Below are positions 1 to 12,150 of a stretch of DNA of 64,000 nt, in pieces. Both the position numbers and the translations under genes were made by a program. Each line of letters begins with the position of its first letter. Within the stretch, counting starts at the first letter, position 1. The notes beneath the pieces are model-generated. The model made no database searches and was not told where the DNA came from. It saw only the letters and a list, made by a program, of their open reading frames with translations. This DNA comes from Himantopus leucocephalus. Its lineage: Eukaryota > Chordata > Aves > Charadriiformes > Recurvirostridae. The stretch covers positions 5,403,973 through 5,467,972 of the forward strand of contig RSEF01000026.1 of assembly GCA_003993805.1 (NCBI GenBank), given 5' to 3'.

Positions 1-43
1 GGTGTGGAAGAGCGAGCCTTTATACGTAGTTTCCTCCCGGCAG

Positions 44-3000
44 GGTGATAAATGCGGGGAAGAGCCAGCACAACGAGGACCAGGCGTGCTGCGAGGTGGT
101 GTTTGTGGAGAGGAGGCCCAGCCCGAGGGGACGGCTGCCGTCCAGGGAAAGCGACGGGGAGCTGGACGGGGTGAGAGCTGGGGTGGCGCGTGCAGGCAGG
201 GACACGACAGGGAGGATGCCCAGTGGCAGGACGTGAGATGGGGCATGTGGCGATGTGTGTGCACCACCGCCTGCCCGGGGATTCCCTCGGGTCCCAGACT
301 GGCTGCCCCTGCTTGCTGCCAGCTCCTGCCACCGTCCTTGCTGGCCCGTGCCGGCACTGGCTGGCCCAGGGAGGCTGCTGGCCCGTGTGCCCTGGCGGGC
401 TGCGGAGGTGGCTGCCATGCTGGCCCCATCGTGCCTCCCCTTCGGAGGAGCCAGCTCCTGGAGATGTGCTGCTGGCAGCACGAGGTGTCTGACGCAGGGC
501 TGGGCTTGAGCCAGGGACCGGCCGTGTCCGGACACCCTTGATCAGCTGCCCACATCGCTCCTGCCTGCGCTGGGCTGGGACCTGCCAGCCGAAGGCAAAG
601 CCCCGTGTCACTGTCCTCAGCTGGTGACCCCAGCTGCTCTGAATTCCCCATCCCATCTGCTTCCCCACAGGCTCGCTAAACCTTCCTGTCTCTCCCCGCA
701 GGGCAGGAAGGGTTTTTATTTCCACTACTGGGCCTTGTTTGATGGCCACGCGGGCAGTGGTGCTGCTGTCATGGCATCCAAGAGGCTCCACCTGCACATC
801 TGCGAGCAGCTCCGGGACCTCGTGGACATCCTGCAGGACCCCTCTCCACCTCCCATCTGCCTCCCACATGACGCGAGGGCCGGCCCCGCCGAGCCGAGCT
901 GGGTGCCCCTTGCAGAGGACGATGGGGAGGTCCCCAGCAATGCCGTGCCACGGTTTCACCTGGAGAAAGCGGTCTCTCACGAGAGCCTGGTGATCGGCGC
1001 CATCGAGAACGCTTTTAAGCACATGGTGAGCGAGCCCCTGCCCACGGGGACGCCCAGGTACCGCCTGGGAGCATCTCTTTGCTGTCTGTGTCTGCATTGA
1101 CTTGTCCCCCCTGGCAAAAGGGAGGGCTGCAGGCTCCGAGCAGGATGGGCTCGGAGAGGGCACTGCGATGCTGTGCCATATTTCAGGGGTTCAGGACAGG
1201 GAGACTTCGGGCTGTGGACGTGTGGGTGCAGAGGGCTCCGTTGCACTTCATTCCAGCAGTCCCAGCTGCTCCCCTCCCATCTTGCCTTTTCCTGCCCGCT
1301 CCCCTGCCCTGGTGAAGCCACGTCCCCAGCTGCCACCCAGGACCCTTGCCCCCCCCAGCCCTGCAGCCACCCCTGGGCCACATGGGGAAAGGTGCCGGGG
1401 CCCCGAGTGGCCACTGCTCCCCGGCTGGAGCGGGGTCTCAGCTCGGCCAGCGCCCGAGGTGCTGCTGGAGCAGCCGGGCACTATCTTGGGCTGCTTGCAG
1501 CTTTGCTGGCGTGGGGCCGCGCGTCCGCCCGCCCTGCCTGGAGCCGCTCTCTGTCTCCCCAGGACGACCAGATCGAGCGGGAGCGAGCATCCCAGCACCT
1601 GCCCGGGGGCTGCTGTGCCCTGGCTGCCGTCTACCTCATGGGCAAGTTCTATGTGGCCAACGCCGGTGACAGCAGGTACGGCCCCGCCGGGCAGCCCCGG
1701 CCTTTCGCCCAGTGACGGGGGAGCACCCCGGTAGAGCAGGGCGGTGCGGGAGGCATGGCCGGTGGGGAGCACCCGGCTCCATCCCTGACCCTGGGCTGTC
1801 CCGGGGAGGGCAGAGCCACCCCTGCCTGCCTGCGCGCCCCGGGGACAGCGTGCCCTGCCGTGATCTCTGCGTTTGCCCGGTGCACAGACGGGGCTGCAGA
1901 ATCTGGGACTTGCTCTCTTCCTTCCCGGCAGCATCCCGTCTGCTTCCCAAATGGCTCTGGATCACACCCCAGCCCCTGCTGCCGACACTGGCCTGGGCTG
2001 CGACTTCGGGAGTGAAAATTGCCCTCAGCAAAGCTTTTAAAAATGTGCAAGAAGTCATTTTAGGGCACAGTTGATACCAGTGAACTGTTCCAGGAGAAGG
2101 ACATGCAAATGTATGCACAGACGAGTCCTGTGGGAGCTTGGAGCCCAAGGATTTTGACCGATACACGCATTTCCTTGGGCGCGTTGCTGGAACTGCGCCT
2201 GGGTGTGTTCACACCCCCGGGGAACGGCAGGAAGGCACATCCACCTTACGCTGAGGCTCAAGCTGGTTTGAATTGCTCTGTATTTACTGCAGGGTTAGCT
2301 TGTCCCCGGCAGTATCAGGACAGCAAACACAGATTCTGCAAATTGTCTCAGGCTGGAGAATGTGCTTCCCTCTCTGGGACAGAGGAAGAGGAGATCCTTC
2401 GTGCCTCGGCTTTTGGGTGCGGGGCCCCTCCGTGGCAGCAGTGGCCATGCGGGATGGCAGCGTGCGCAGGGTCCCGAGGCTGTAACCGTGCCTCTGGGCG
2501 AGGGTCTGTGTTGGAGATCCTCAATTCCTCCCATGACTTCCAGAAACATCTCATAATCAGACTTTTTTTTTTTTTTTAACACATCAAACAATCAGACCAG
2601 CCGCAGCAGCGAGCCGCAGTGCTGGCATGGGCTGGGCACTTGCACCCGTGTCCTGCTGCTGGCGGTCTCTGCCGGTCCCTGTGCAGCTCCCCTGTAAAGG
2701 AGGGTTCGCCACCTTTGTGCTGCTCCTTTTCTAACCATATCCTGTCCTTTGGTTTGCTCTGCTTCATTCCCCTCAGCCCCACGCCTCTCTGCCATTTTCT
2801 CTTCCTCCCTGCCCCTATCCTGCGCAGGAGGGATGCGTGCCCTGCCTGCCCTGCGCGCCCGGGGCTGCGGGGCCGGGGGGGGGTTAGCTGCAGCGGGGCC
2901 AGCCAGCAGCCCCCCAGCTCGGGGCTGGGCAGCGGAGGGAAAGGGGTTGCTCCGCCTGGGCAGCCATGCAGGGAATCGGCCCCGGAGAGCCGGGCTTAGC

Positions 3001-6000
3001 TCCCCCGCCACCTCTCCTCTCCTCTTCTCTAATCTCATCCTTCCATGTTTCATTGCAGGGCCATTATCATCCGTAACGGGGAAATCATTCCAATGTCCAG
3101 GGAGTTTACTCCAGAGACAGAGAGGCAGAGGCTGCAGTTTTTAGTAAGAAAGACCTTTCTTCTAACCTCATTCCTGCTGAACCACCTCCCAGCCCCACGG
3201 GGCAGCCCCACGGCTGGGACCAGCCAGCTCGCCGGGTTGGGGAGACGCACTGGGACGCGGGAGCTGCCCTGGCTCACTGGCGCGGGGGCATCTCGTGGCT
3301 GGTGGAGCTCTGGTTTGCTGCGGGGTCAGCGTGAGGGGCCGTGATTGCGAGCCTGGGCACCCTGGGCTCTCGGCGTGGGGCCGGTTTGGTACGATTGCAT
3401 GGAGCCAGTTCGGTCCACCTTGTCCTGCTCCTGCCTGGGGAACCCGGAGCATCGCCTGCCCGGGCTGCGCACCCGCCTGCTGCTGCGGGAGCACCGGGCC
3501 GGCTGGTGCGGTGACTGGGGGGAGTACGGCTCTGCTCCCTCCACCCGTCGTGCTCCCTCGCACGGTTGAAGGAGCCGCAGCGCTCGCACCGAGTCCTAGT
3601 TTCTTGCCCGGCTGCTCCCTGGGGAGAAGGGAGCTGACGCGAGCCAACGGGTTTCTAGTTTTCTTCCTGAAAGCTCCCTCTCCTGCCTGGCCTGGACAAA
3701 CCCCCCCGCGCTGCACAGGGAGACTTTTTAAGGTTATAAAGAGCTCTCTGACGGCAGCACAGAGGAGGAGGCATTTGTGTTGGGGGAGGTCTTGCTGGAT
3801 GCGATTTCCTGGCTTGCAGCGTACTTGGAAAAACACTGAGGCGTTTTTTGTTGAGTCTATTTTTGAATGACCGAGAGGAGGAAACTGCTGCGAGCGGGAT
3901 CCTCTGCAGCCGGCTGCGCGGGGCAGGGCGCAGGCAGGGGGCCAGGCGCACGCTTGCTCTGCTGCACGGTGCCCAGGCCAAGTCAGGGCCCCCCCGGAGC
4001 GGGACGGGGCTCTCCACGCTTCTGTGCCGAACCCTCCCGTGTTCCCGAGGGTTCTCCTTCCTTTCACCTCTTTCTTCCTCCATCTGCATTTTCCAATGCT
4101 GTCCCTATTCCCGGTCCCCTGCACGCTGTGCTCCAGGAGGCCCTGGGGCTGCGGGTGCCGCCCCGGGAAGGGGCTCTGCTGCTTCTCGTCCCTTGTCACG
4201 GGGGCACACGGTTTCTGAAAAGACCCATCAGCTCTTTTCCTCAGGCGAGTGCCGTGCCCTGCACTGAGCCTGGGGTCCTGGGCGCTCTGTGGCTCAAGAC
4301 TCCTCCTGGGCAAATTCCAGCTTCTCCTGGAATTTCCTGGGGTTTGATCCCTTTTGGAGATCCAGAAACTCTCCATGCAAAAGCTTCCCCTTCTTGCTGG
4401 GTGTTGGCGTGGCTGTCCCAGCTCGTCTCCCCTCGGGGCGCAGCACAGACGGGTGGTTTGACGCTGCTTTACCACCACCCATTCGAGTTGCCGCAGAGCC
4501 GCTGATGTTATCCCCACCACGAAATGCCGTAGCCGAGGTCCCGGCAGGCTGGCGGGTCCCGTGCCGTGGTGCCGGTGCCCGGTGAGGTGCTGCGTGCCGG
4601 CGGGGCGGGCGATGCTGTGCGGATCCCACTCTCCCGGCCCCGCAGCTGAGCTGCCGCTTCATCCCGCAGGCGTTCCTGAGGCCCGAGCTGCTGGGGAAGG
4701 AGTTCACCCACCTCGAGTTCCCTCGCAGGATCCAGCCCAAGGAGCTGGGGAAGAAGATGCTGTACAGAGACCAAAGCATGAACGGCTGGTAACTCCCCAG
4801 CCCTCCTGGCAGGCTGCGTGCCGAGGGCCGCGCTGGGGTCCCGCTGGTCCCTCCAGCATCCCTTCCCACGGGGCGGGGGGCTGTGGCACGTGGGGTACCC
4901 GGGTCTTGATGGGGCCTCGTCCCGGGGGCTGCTGTGTGCCGGGCGGGCAGGGGAGGAGCTGGAAGCCTGCTGACATCTTGTCTCTGGCTTACTTTAACCA
5001 GGGCTTACAAAAAGATAGAAGAGGATGACCTGAAGTTTCCACTTATCTACGGGGAAGGCAAAAAGGTGAAGTGCTGTGGCAGGAGCTGTGCGGGGGTCGT
5101 GTCCCTCCTGCCTTCACTGAATTGGGGGTTTGCTGGTGCTGTCGCTGCTCCAATGCCACCGATTCTCAGCTGGGAATGGAGGTGGAGATAAAGCGGCTTA
5201 AAGTTTTCTTTTGATTTCGCCATTCTCCAGGCTCGGGTGATGGCCACCATTGGGGTCACGCGGGGGCTGGGAGACCACGACCTCAAGGTGTTCAGCTCCA
5301 ACATCCACATCAAGCCTTTCCTGTCCTGCTTCCCGGAGGTGAGCATGGCTGCCCGCTGCTCCGTGCCCACGCTTTCTTCAGTGGCCAGAGCCGGTCGGGG
5401 TGACCAGATCCATGGTGCGCCCAGTGCAGCGGGAGCCGCCTCTGCCCCTCACCCTTGCGTCTTGCCCCATTGCTTGCCAGGTCAGGGTTTACGACCTCAC
5501 GCAGTACGAGCACTGCCCTGATGACGTTCTGGTCTTGGGCACTGACGGGCTCTGGGATGTCACCAACGACAAGGAGGTGGCTGGTGTGGTGATGGAGGTA
5601 CTGACGAGCTACGAGCCCAACGACCCGTGCAGGTGAGCTGCGAGTGGGCAGGAGGATGAGCGTGTCCTGTGCCCTAACACCTCCCCTTGGCCTTGCTCCT
5701 TGGAGCAGCATCGTGGCCGTGTGTCCCTCTGGCCTCAGGGCTGGTGCTGTTGCTCCGCAGCGTGCAATGCTCCCCTGGATGTGTGTGTCTGAGCCCAGAG
5801 CTCTCCTCTCTAAGGGACCCTTTCCTGCACCTCTAGCTCCCTCTTGCCAGGGACTGCAGGATGCTGCATCAGGGAGTCTGTGGGGTCTGGGGTCGCTGCT
5901 GAGCCGCGCCGTGCGGTGCTGTGCCCCCCAGGTACACCATGGTGGCCCAGGAGCTGGTGGTGCGGTCCAGGGGAGTGCTGAAGGAGCGGGGCTGGCGGCT

Positions 6001-6079
6001 GGCCAACGACAAGCTGGGCTCCGGCGATGACATCTCCGTCTTCGTGATCCCTCTGGGCGGCCCGGGCAACTACACGTGA
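44..6079 (+). CDS. PPM1J: PPM1J-like PP2C-family protein phosphatase (5' end missing)
   Basis: Metal-dependent Ser/Thr phosphatase of the PP2C/PPM1H-J-M group. Nine coding exons are visible: 44-170, 702-1025, 1563-1675, 3059-3143, 4670-4788, 5002-5065, 5231-5338, 5481-5632 and 5932-6079 (stop TGA). All junctions are GT/AG and the phases are consistent. They encode 412 residues; mammalian PPM1J is about 505, so roughly 90 N-terminal residues lie upstream of the window. PP2C metal-site motifs are present: FDGHAG (from 738), ANAGDSR (exon 3 into exon 4), GTDGLWD (from 5538) and GSGDDISV near the end. Stretches such as NEDQACCEVV, MSREFTPETERQR and LTQYEHCPDDVLVLG match my memory of human PPM1J. 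The paralogues PPM1H and PPM1M are alternatives, but the RHOC neighbour favours PPM1J. The segment after LQDPSPPP (about 850-960) is the least conserved part. Confidence 0.9.
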
Positions 6080-7106
6080 TGCCCGATGACGCCGGGGCAG
6101 TAGGGCTCGCCTTGCTTGGATGGAGACGAGCGGGACACTGGCACTGCCCCGGGGCACCTCTCCCCTAAGCACGTATTTCCTGGGAGGACTGCAAAAAGTG
6201 TAAGAAACCTGGAGCCTCTGTCTGTGCCCCTGCCCAGAGCATCCCCCTGCCCCTGCTGCCCCCAGCCCCGGCTGGAGGTGGAAGGGCCTTGGACACAGCG
6301 CGGGGACTGGGGCCGAGGGATGTTTTTCATGCTGCCACTTTCTTGATTGCTGTGAAAAGCCTGCAGGCGCCCCGGCTTCTCCGTGCGTCCTTTGCACCTT
6401 GCCTGGGGCTGGGGGCGCTGGTTCCAGCAGTGTGCAGTGGCCATCGGGCCGGTGGGGCACTCGTACCTGGAGAAGCGTGTGCCTGCTGCTGCTACCGTCT
6501 CCTCTCCCCCTGCCCTGTGACACTGCCCCGGTGACACCGAAGCTGCTGTTGGGGCTGGGCGCGGGTGCTGGGACTGGCCGTGGGCTGGGGTGAAGCCCTG
6601 CCAGCAGCCGACAATGCCCAGCCCGGCAGAAGTCCAGCTGCGGGTGGCGTGGCGGTGGGCGAGCCCCACGACTGACATCCCAGCTCCGTGCTTGCCCTCT
6701 CCGGCCCCTCACGCCTTCGTCCCAGCCACGCACCTGGTCTTAGTCTCTAGTTTGGGAGGACGGGGCGGCGCTCGGTCACTGCGGTGCACCGAAAGCCCCT
6801 GGGAAGGAAAGAGCTGTTGCACTTGCACTGGCTGTGCCACCGGTTCTGCCCCCGCCCCTCTTCGTGCCTGGGATCACTGCTGTGTTTCTGGAGCCAATTA
6901 TTTATTATTAACTGGAGAGCTGAGCTGGAAAATGTCTAAATCCCTTCTTGGTGCGGGGAGTCTGTAGGAATACATGTCTATATTTTTGAGCGGTTCTAAG
7001 TAGGCCGCCGCTGAGCCGCAGTCGCACACAGAGCAGCCCCATTCAGCCAAGCTTAACAGCTTAAACGCGCCGCGCGGATCTGCTTAGCTGAGGGCTGGAA
7101 ACCCAC

Positions 7107-7112
7107 AATAAA
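7107..7112 (+). terminator. PPM1J: Candidate poly(A) signal AATAAA for PPM1J
   Basis: Canonical AATAAA on the gene strand, about 1.03 kb after the stop codon and followed by a G-rich downstream stretch. Later candidates lie at 7467-7472 and 7600-7605. Confidence 0.5.
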
Positions 7113-7127
7113 AGCAGCTTGGTTGTG

Positions 7128-7149
7128 NGGGGGGGGGGGGGGGGGGGGG
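7128..7149. repeat. G homopolymer with ambiguous base
   Basis: A run of about 20 G residues preceded by a single N. The length of such a run is unreliable in most sequencing methods, so this is probably an unresolved assembly site. Confidence 0.8.
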
Positions 7150-7605
7150 AGACAACTCCCCCCTTTTTCTTAATAGTCTCAAAGCTGGTGCTGAGCAGAG
7201 CTGTAGTGGATCTCCGCATCTTTGCATCGCTCTGACCTGGAGGATGCATTTCCTGGACCCCCCCCAGAGCGTTGCATCCTCCCGAAACAGGAGGGATGGC
7301 CCCATCCTGGGGAGGGGGGTGGGGGCGGAGCTGGGCTGTGGTCCCGTGTTTTGGAAAGGCTCTGTGGCACTGGTAGCTGATGTCCTGCTGCCTCTGGGTG
7401 CAGCCAGCTCTTGTCAAGTGTCACCTCTGGTGAATGTTGTTTGTCTCTTGTAATCAGTGAGATGTAAATAAACTGGGTGTGCTTAATGGGAAGCGAAAGT
7501 TATCCAGTGAGATTTTAACCTATTGACATCTTCTGCGCTGAAGGGAGCAGGGAGCGATAGTGGGGCCGGAGCCTGTCCTTGCCTAGCGCCGTGTGTTTAA
7601 ATAAA

Positions 7606-8499
7606 GGTTTTGCCACTCACAATCCCACTTCAAAGTCTTTCTGGCAGAGCTCCTGCAAAGAAGACTTACCTAGAAGCCAATTAGCTCTGATTAATTTACG
7701 TAGGCAGGTTTGGTAGCAAACAGGCCCAGGCAGAGCCATGTGAGCTGCTGTCCCTCTGCCCTTGGCGCTGGCCGGACCCCACGCAGTGTCCCTCCCTCGC
7801 CGCTGCCGGGGAGCTGCTGGCTGGGGGGCACAGCTCCCCGGGCTGGCGGGGGGCAGTGGGGATGGCCGGCCTGGTGGGGGAGGGTTGCAGGGTGGGCCGG
7901 TAACCCAGACCAGGACCTGATGGCGAGCGCCGTGTTGGGCTGGGATGAGGACTGAAAACCAGCAGGGACCAGCCTGCGCCCCCCCGGCTGCGCCCTGCTG
8001 CAGGCAGCGCCCGGACACGGACAGGGAGTGGAGGGGAGGAAAGGCTGATGGTGTTCCTGCCCCTGGGGTCCCTGCTTCAGGGAGGGGGGTGGGCTGCGGG
8101 TGGAGGCGCAGCTCTGCGTGACTGTGCCCGAGCGGCGGGACCCCAGCAGCAGCTGCCCCCTGGCCCTAGGCTGGGCTGCCTGCTGGTGGCATCCCCGCTG
8201 TCCCGCGTCCCCCTGCCTGCCACCGGGTACCCCTGATGCTCGCACACGCTTTCCCCCCCCCGCCAGCCCCCCCCCACTTGTTTGCGCAGCCCCGCGCCCC
8301 TGGTGCGACGCTCTCCGTGTGCTGGTGGCCGGGGACCGGCTCTGCTTCTGCAGGTCACTGCCTGGGAGCTGCTGGGTAGGGCAGCGGCTGCGTTTAGAGC
8401 TTCCTCTGCGGTTCCCTTTTTCACGAAGGAACCATTTCCTTTGGAACCAGCTCCCGGCCTGGGGCTTGAGGAATGAAGAAAAATTGCCTCCGAGCCCTT
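7606..8499. other. Intergenic spacer, PPM1J to RHOC
   Basis: GC-rich sequence after the last PPM1J poly(A) candidate. I see no exon with homology and flanking splice sites. The long open frames on both strands here contain no recognisable domain and are explained by low stop-codon frequency in GC-rich DNA. Confidence 0.5.
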
Positions 8500-9305
8500 A
8501 AAATAGCCGCAGCCCGTGAGGCTGGGCCCGGGCAGCGCCCCCCCGCCGCCTCTCCGCCCTCAGCCACGGGGACTCGGCGCTGCAGCGGGGGGCAGCGGCC
8601 ACCCCGACCTCCCTCGCCGAAGCCCGCGGTGGGCAAGGAGAGCTGCAGCGCGGGGGTCACCTCGGCACGGGGGGGCCCGACGTGTCACAGCCCCCCCCTC
8701 TGCCACTGCCCCTGCGGAGGGGACCCGCGATGCTGGGGACGGGGCACGTCCCTCACCCCCCCGCGTCTGTTGGGGTGGGAGACGGGCCCTTCCCCACGGA
8801 GCGGGGGGGGGCAGGGGGGGTGCGATGGGGTTCGGCTGCTGCCCCCGCCGGGATCTGCCTCCCCCGGCAGAGCTCGCCTCTCGCCGGCGGCGCTCCCGGN
8901 GTTAGGGGGCAAAGCGCGGGGGGGGCGTTGCTCTGGGTCCCACCTCGGAGGGGGCGGGGGGGGAGCAGCAGCTCAGCCCTTCCTGGCGGCGCCGGGGTCG
9001 CCCCTCTCCCTGCCCCGCCTCGCTCACCGAAAGCGGGACGGGCCCCTCGGGGGGGGGCCCAGGCTGGCGGCGGCTCGGGAACCCCGCCCCCCGGGGACGG
9101 CGCCCGCGGCGGACCAGCGGCAGGCCCGGGGGGGCCCCGGAGGCGGTGTGGGGCAGGGCCGGGGCCGCAGCACCCCCTCCGGCTGGGCCGGGTCGGGGCG
9201 GCTCCCGGCGCCCCCGCTCCGCCCTCCGCGGGCGGCCCCCGACGGGGCGGCACCGCCCGAGCCGCGCTGCGGAGCCGGGAGCGGGAGCGGCGGCGGCGGA
9301 GAGAG
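8500..9305 (+). promoter_or_regulatory. RHOC: CpG island, likely RHOC promoter and non-coding exon 1
   Basis: Extremely GC- and CpG-rich DNA with runs of C and G and one N near 8900. It ends in a purine-rich GCGGCGGCGGA stretch followed by GAGAG|GTGCGG at 9301-9311, a plausible splice donor. RHOC genes normally have an untranslated first exon, and the coding exon at 17301 starts right after a splice acceptor only 2 nt before the ATG, so an upstream non-coding exon is required. Placing it here is inference. Confidence 0.55.
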
Positions 9306-9317
9306 GTGCGGGCTGGG

Positions 9318-9835
9318 CTCGGGGTCTGGGCTTACTGGTGGGGTCTGGGCAACTGGGGTGTGGGTTGCTGGTGGGGTCTGGGCTTATTGGTACTGGTAAA
9401 GTGTGGGGTCAGTGCTAGCGTCTGGGGGAGCTGGGGTGTGGGGTTACTGGTGGGGTCTGGGCGAACTGGGGTGTGGTGTTACTGGTGGGGTCTGGGGGAA
9501 CTGGGATGTGGGGTTACTGGTACTGGTAAGGTGTGGGGTCAGTGCTAGGGTCTGGGCGAACTGGGGTGTGGTGTTACTGGTGGCGTTTGGGATTACTGGT
9601 GGGGTCTGGGCAACTGGGGTGTGGTGTTACTGGTGGAGTGTGAGGTCAGTGCTGGGGTGGGAGGGAGCGGTGTCTGGGGTTACTGGTGGGGTCTGAGGTT
9701 ACTGGTAGGGTCTGGGGTAACTGGAATGTGAGTTACTGGTACTGGTAAGGTGTGGGGTCAGAGCTGGGGTTAGTGGTGGGGTCTGGGGGAACTGGGGAGT
9801 GGGGTTACTGGGGGGATGTGGGGTCCGGGGTGCTG
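9318..9835. repeat. Minisatellite, degenerate ~34-36 bp unit
   Basis: Tandem, imperfect copies built on the phrases GGGGTCTGGG, AACTGGGGTGTG and GTTACTGGT, about 35 bp per full unit. Some copies carry an inserted TACTGGTAAGGTGTGGGGTC phrase, giving a higher-order pattern. The repeat is G-rich on the + strand and lies immediately after the CpG island, probably in RHOC intron 1. Confidence 0.85.
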
Positions 9836-12124
9836 CTGGGGGAGCAGGGCGTGGGGGTTGGATGCCCCAGGCGGGCTGGGAGGGGCACAGCGGGACAGGG
9901 CGGGATGGGTGTCCCTGGGATAGGGTGGGGGGTCCCTGGGCGTGGGGCAGGGATGGGTCAGCGGCAGTTCGGCCACCGTAGGTCATCCCTTGAGGGCGGC
10001 CTTGGGCTGCGGGTCCTGACTCGTGGGTGCCGCCCGGACGGGGCTCCCCACTGCCCCCCAGCCAGTGACCGACCCGGGCCAGGCAGGGGTGGGAGCCCAG
10101 GAACTGCTGCCCCGTCCCGCTGTCCCTCCCATAGCCCCCGCTCCAGCAGCGTCCCCATGCGTGGCCTTGCTTGCAGAGCGGCCGCTCTGTGTTTTCTTCA
10201 GAAAAAGGAAAAAAGTTCCCTTTGCTTACTGCTGAGCTCATTTTTAAACATTTATACTAGGGGGGCTTGCGGGGAGGAGAAATAATTGTGTAATGTCTTA
10301 GGAGCAAGGGAGCATTCCAAAAGCATGACTGCGCGGCCCTTTCCAGCAGTAACAATCTGGCAGCCAAGTCTTCCCGGCGGCCGCCAAACCCCCCAAATCA
10401 GCCCCAGCCTCTCGCCGCCCCCCGGGACAGCGGGAGCGCGATCCCCGGGCTGCTTCGCAGGGCGCAGGGGAGCGGGACCCGGCTGAGCCGCGGCACTGCC
10501 ACATCCCCAGCGACGTGCTCGGGTCGTGCAGCCGGAGCCGGGCAGTAGCAGCTCTGGCTGTCTCTATTTCACTGAGACCAGTTGCATTTTATTTTCATTT
10601 TGCTGAGTGCCTTTTGGTGTCCAAACAGTTTCAGTTTATGTTCAGCTCCTCCTTCTCAGCTACAAGTAGCGTAGGTAGAGACTGTGTGAGATTTTTACGG
10701 ACTTCAAATTGAACCCATGCTCCTGACAACTGCAGCTTCTCCAGGAAAACGTTTTTTTTAAGTGGAAAATAAGCCAAGTCACTGTCTTCCAACAGGTTAT
10801 CGGGAGCGTTTAACCAGGCTCACCTCCTAACTTGCTGTTTACACTGGAGAGGCGTATTGACATGAAAAGTAAGGAATGTATTAGCAAATATTGATGGGCC
10901 CTGGGGCAGCGGCAGCCAGGCATTGCCCAAGTACAGGCATCTGCTGAGATTGTGGCGTGTTATTTGGAGCTTTCAGCAAGGCACTCATGCTGCCGTGAGT
11001 CTGGGAAAGCTGTCACTTCCGCGGGAGGTAAAATAAGAACATGGCATGATGTCCTTTGGAAAAGGAGGGAAGGGCAGGCAGTGTTTTCCCACAAAGCTCA
11101 AGCACTTGTGGTTCAAGCTGTGTTTAGGCTTTAAAATTCTTCTGTTCCAAGTCCCTTTCTGTGTTTTGCTTGTGGATGTTTTTGTGGGATTTAGCAATGG
11201 AAACAAGCCAGCCTGGCCCTCTGCTCCGCGTCTGGGCAGCTGCACTCTGCTGCTGCGCTGGAGTGCGCCCTAAACCCTGACTGTCCGGTCATGCCCGAAG
11301 AAGAGCTCACGATTTTAGGAGAAAATTGGTAAGATCTAAAACCTAAGCACTGAGTTTGAGCTCCATTTTTAGTGATCGCTCCTTGTTTGGCTATGGCAGG
11401 TCTAGGTCTTAAGAAGGTTTCGGGCAGCTTTCCTGGGGGTAAATGCCGACGCTCTGCTCGGTGCTCAGTGCCGGCGCTTTGGCAGCGGTGGCAGGCGGAC
11501 GGGAGGTTGTGAGCCGCGGGAGCCGGCACTGCTGGTGCGTGTGGGTTGTGCTCGGGGTGTCAGCGACGGTTGTTGGCGTGAGCTGGAGGCCGTTCTCCTC
11601 TGTGCTCCAGAGAAATGCGCGGCTTGGCCTGCCCGGGGGCAGTGTGAGCCTGACATTGCAGATGGTGCCAAAAGCAGCGCCGCTTGGATCGTCCCGAAGC
11701 GGCGATCTGCCCGCGAGCTTGGAGCCCGAGTTCTGCCTTGGCCGCTGTGTTTCCCTTCGGCATTGCTCGTTGCTTCAAGCCCTTTTCGGAACTTTCTTCT
11801 CTTCTGCGTAAGAGTCCCTCTGATACCTGAGACACTTGCCAGGACACTTGTCCTGTGCTACCTTGGCTGTGATTTAGATGTCTCGGCAAATTAATTTCCC
11901 CTCGATGGGCATAGCTGTCAGATTTTAATTTGGAAGTTTACTCTGTTTTTCACTGCCCGAGCTGTGCCCGCGAGCCTTACCAGCTAAAACTGTTTCTGTT
12001 GTGAAATAGCAGTGGGGCTTTCTGCTGGTAACGCGCGCGGATGACCCGTGCAATCTGTCATTCTGTCCCCAAATGCCTTCAATCCCTTTCCAGTTACTTT
12101 AACATGGGGACAGCTGTGGCCTTG

Positions 12125-12150
12125 ACACACACACACACACGCACACACAC
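12125..12150. repeat. (CA)n microsatellite
   Basis: About 13 AC dinucleotides with a single G interruption at 12141. Confidence 0.9.

Larger units (their letters stand above)
6080..7605 (+). other. PPM1J: PPM1J 3' UTR and downstream region
   Basis: No coding exon follows the TGA at 6077-6079. Three AATAAA hexamers occur downstream on the same strand: 7107-7112, 7467-7472 and 7600-7605. The first would give a 3' UTR of about 1.05 kb and the last about 1.5 kb. A G homopolymer with one N (7128-7149) lies just after the first hexamer. Which signal is used cannot be decided from sequence. Confidence 0.55.

Noticed and set aside
1..43. Coding sequence extending left of the first PPM1J exon
   Set aside because: Sequence before 44 contains an in-frame TAG and ends in a TTTCCTCCCGGCAG acceptor, so it is intron.
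3168..4520. 450-codon minus-strand open frame
   Set aside because: It lies antisense across a PPM1J intron, has skewed Pro/Arg/Gly/Ser content and shows no domain. It is an artefact of stop-poor GC-rich DNA.
8473..9399. 308-codon plus-strand open frame in the CpG island
   Set aside because: It is Gly/Pro/Arg-rich without recognisable protein sequence, contains an N and runs into the minisatellite.
9318..9835. CRISPR-like array
   Set aside because: Units are contiguous and degenerate with no unique spacers between identical repeats, and the context is a vertebrate intron. It is a minisatellite.
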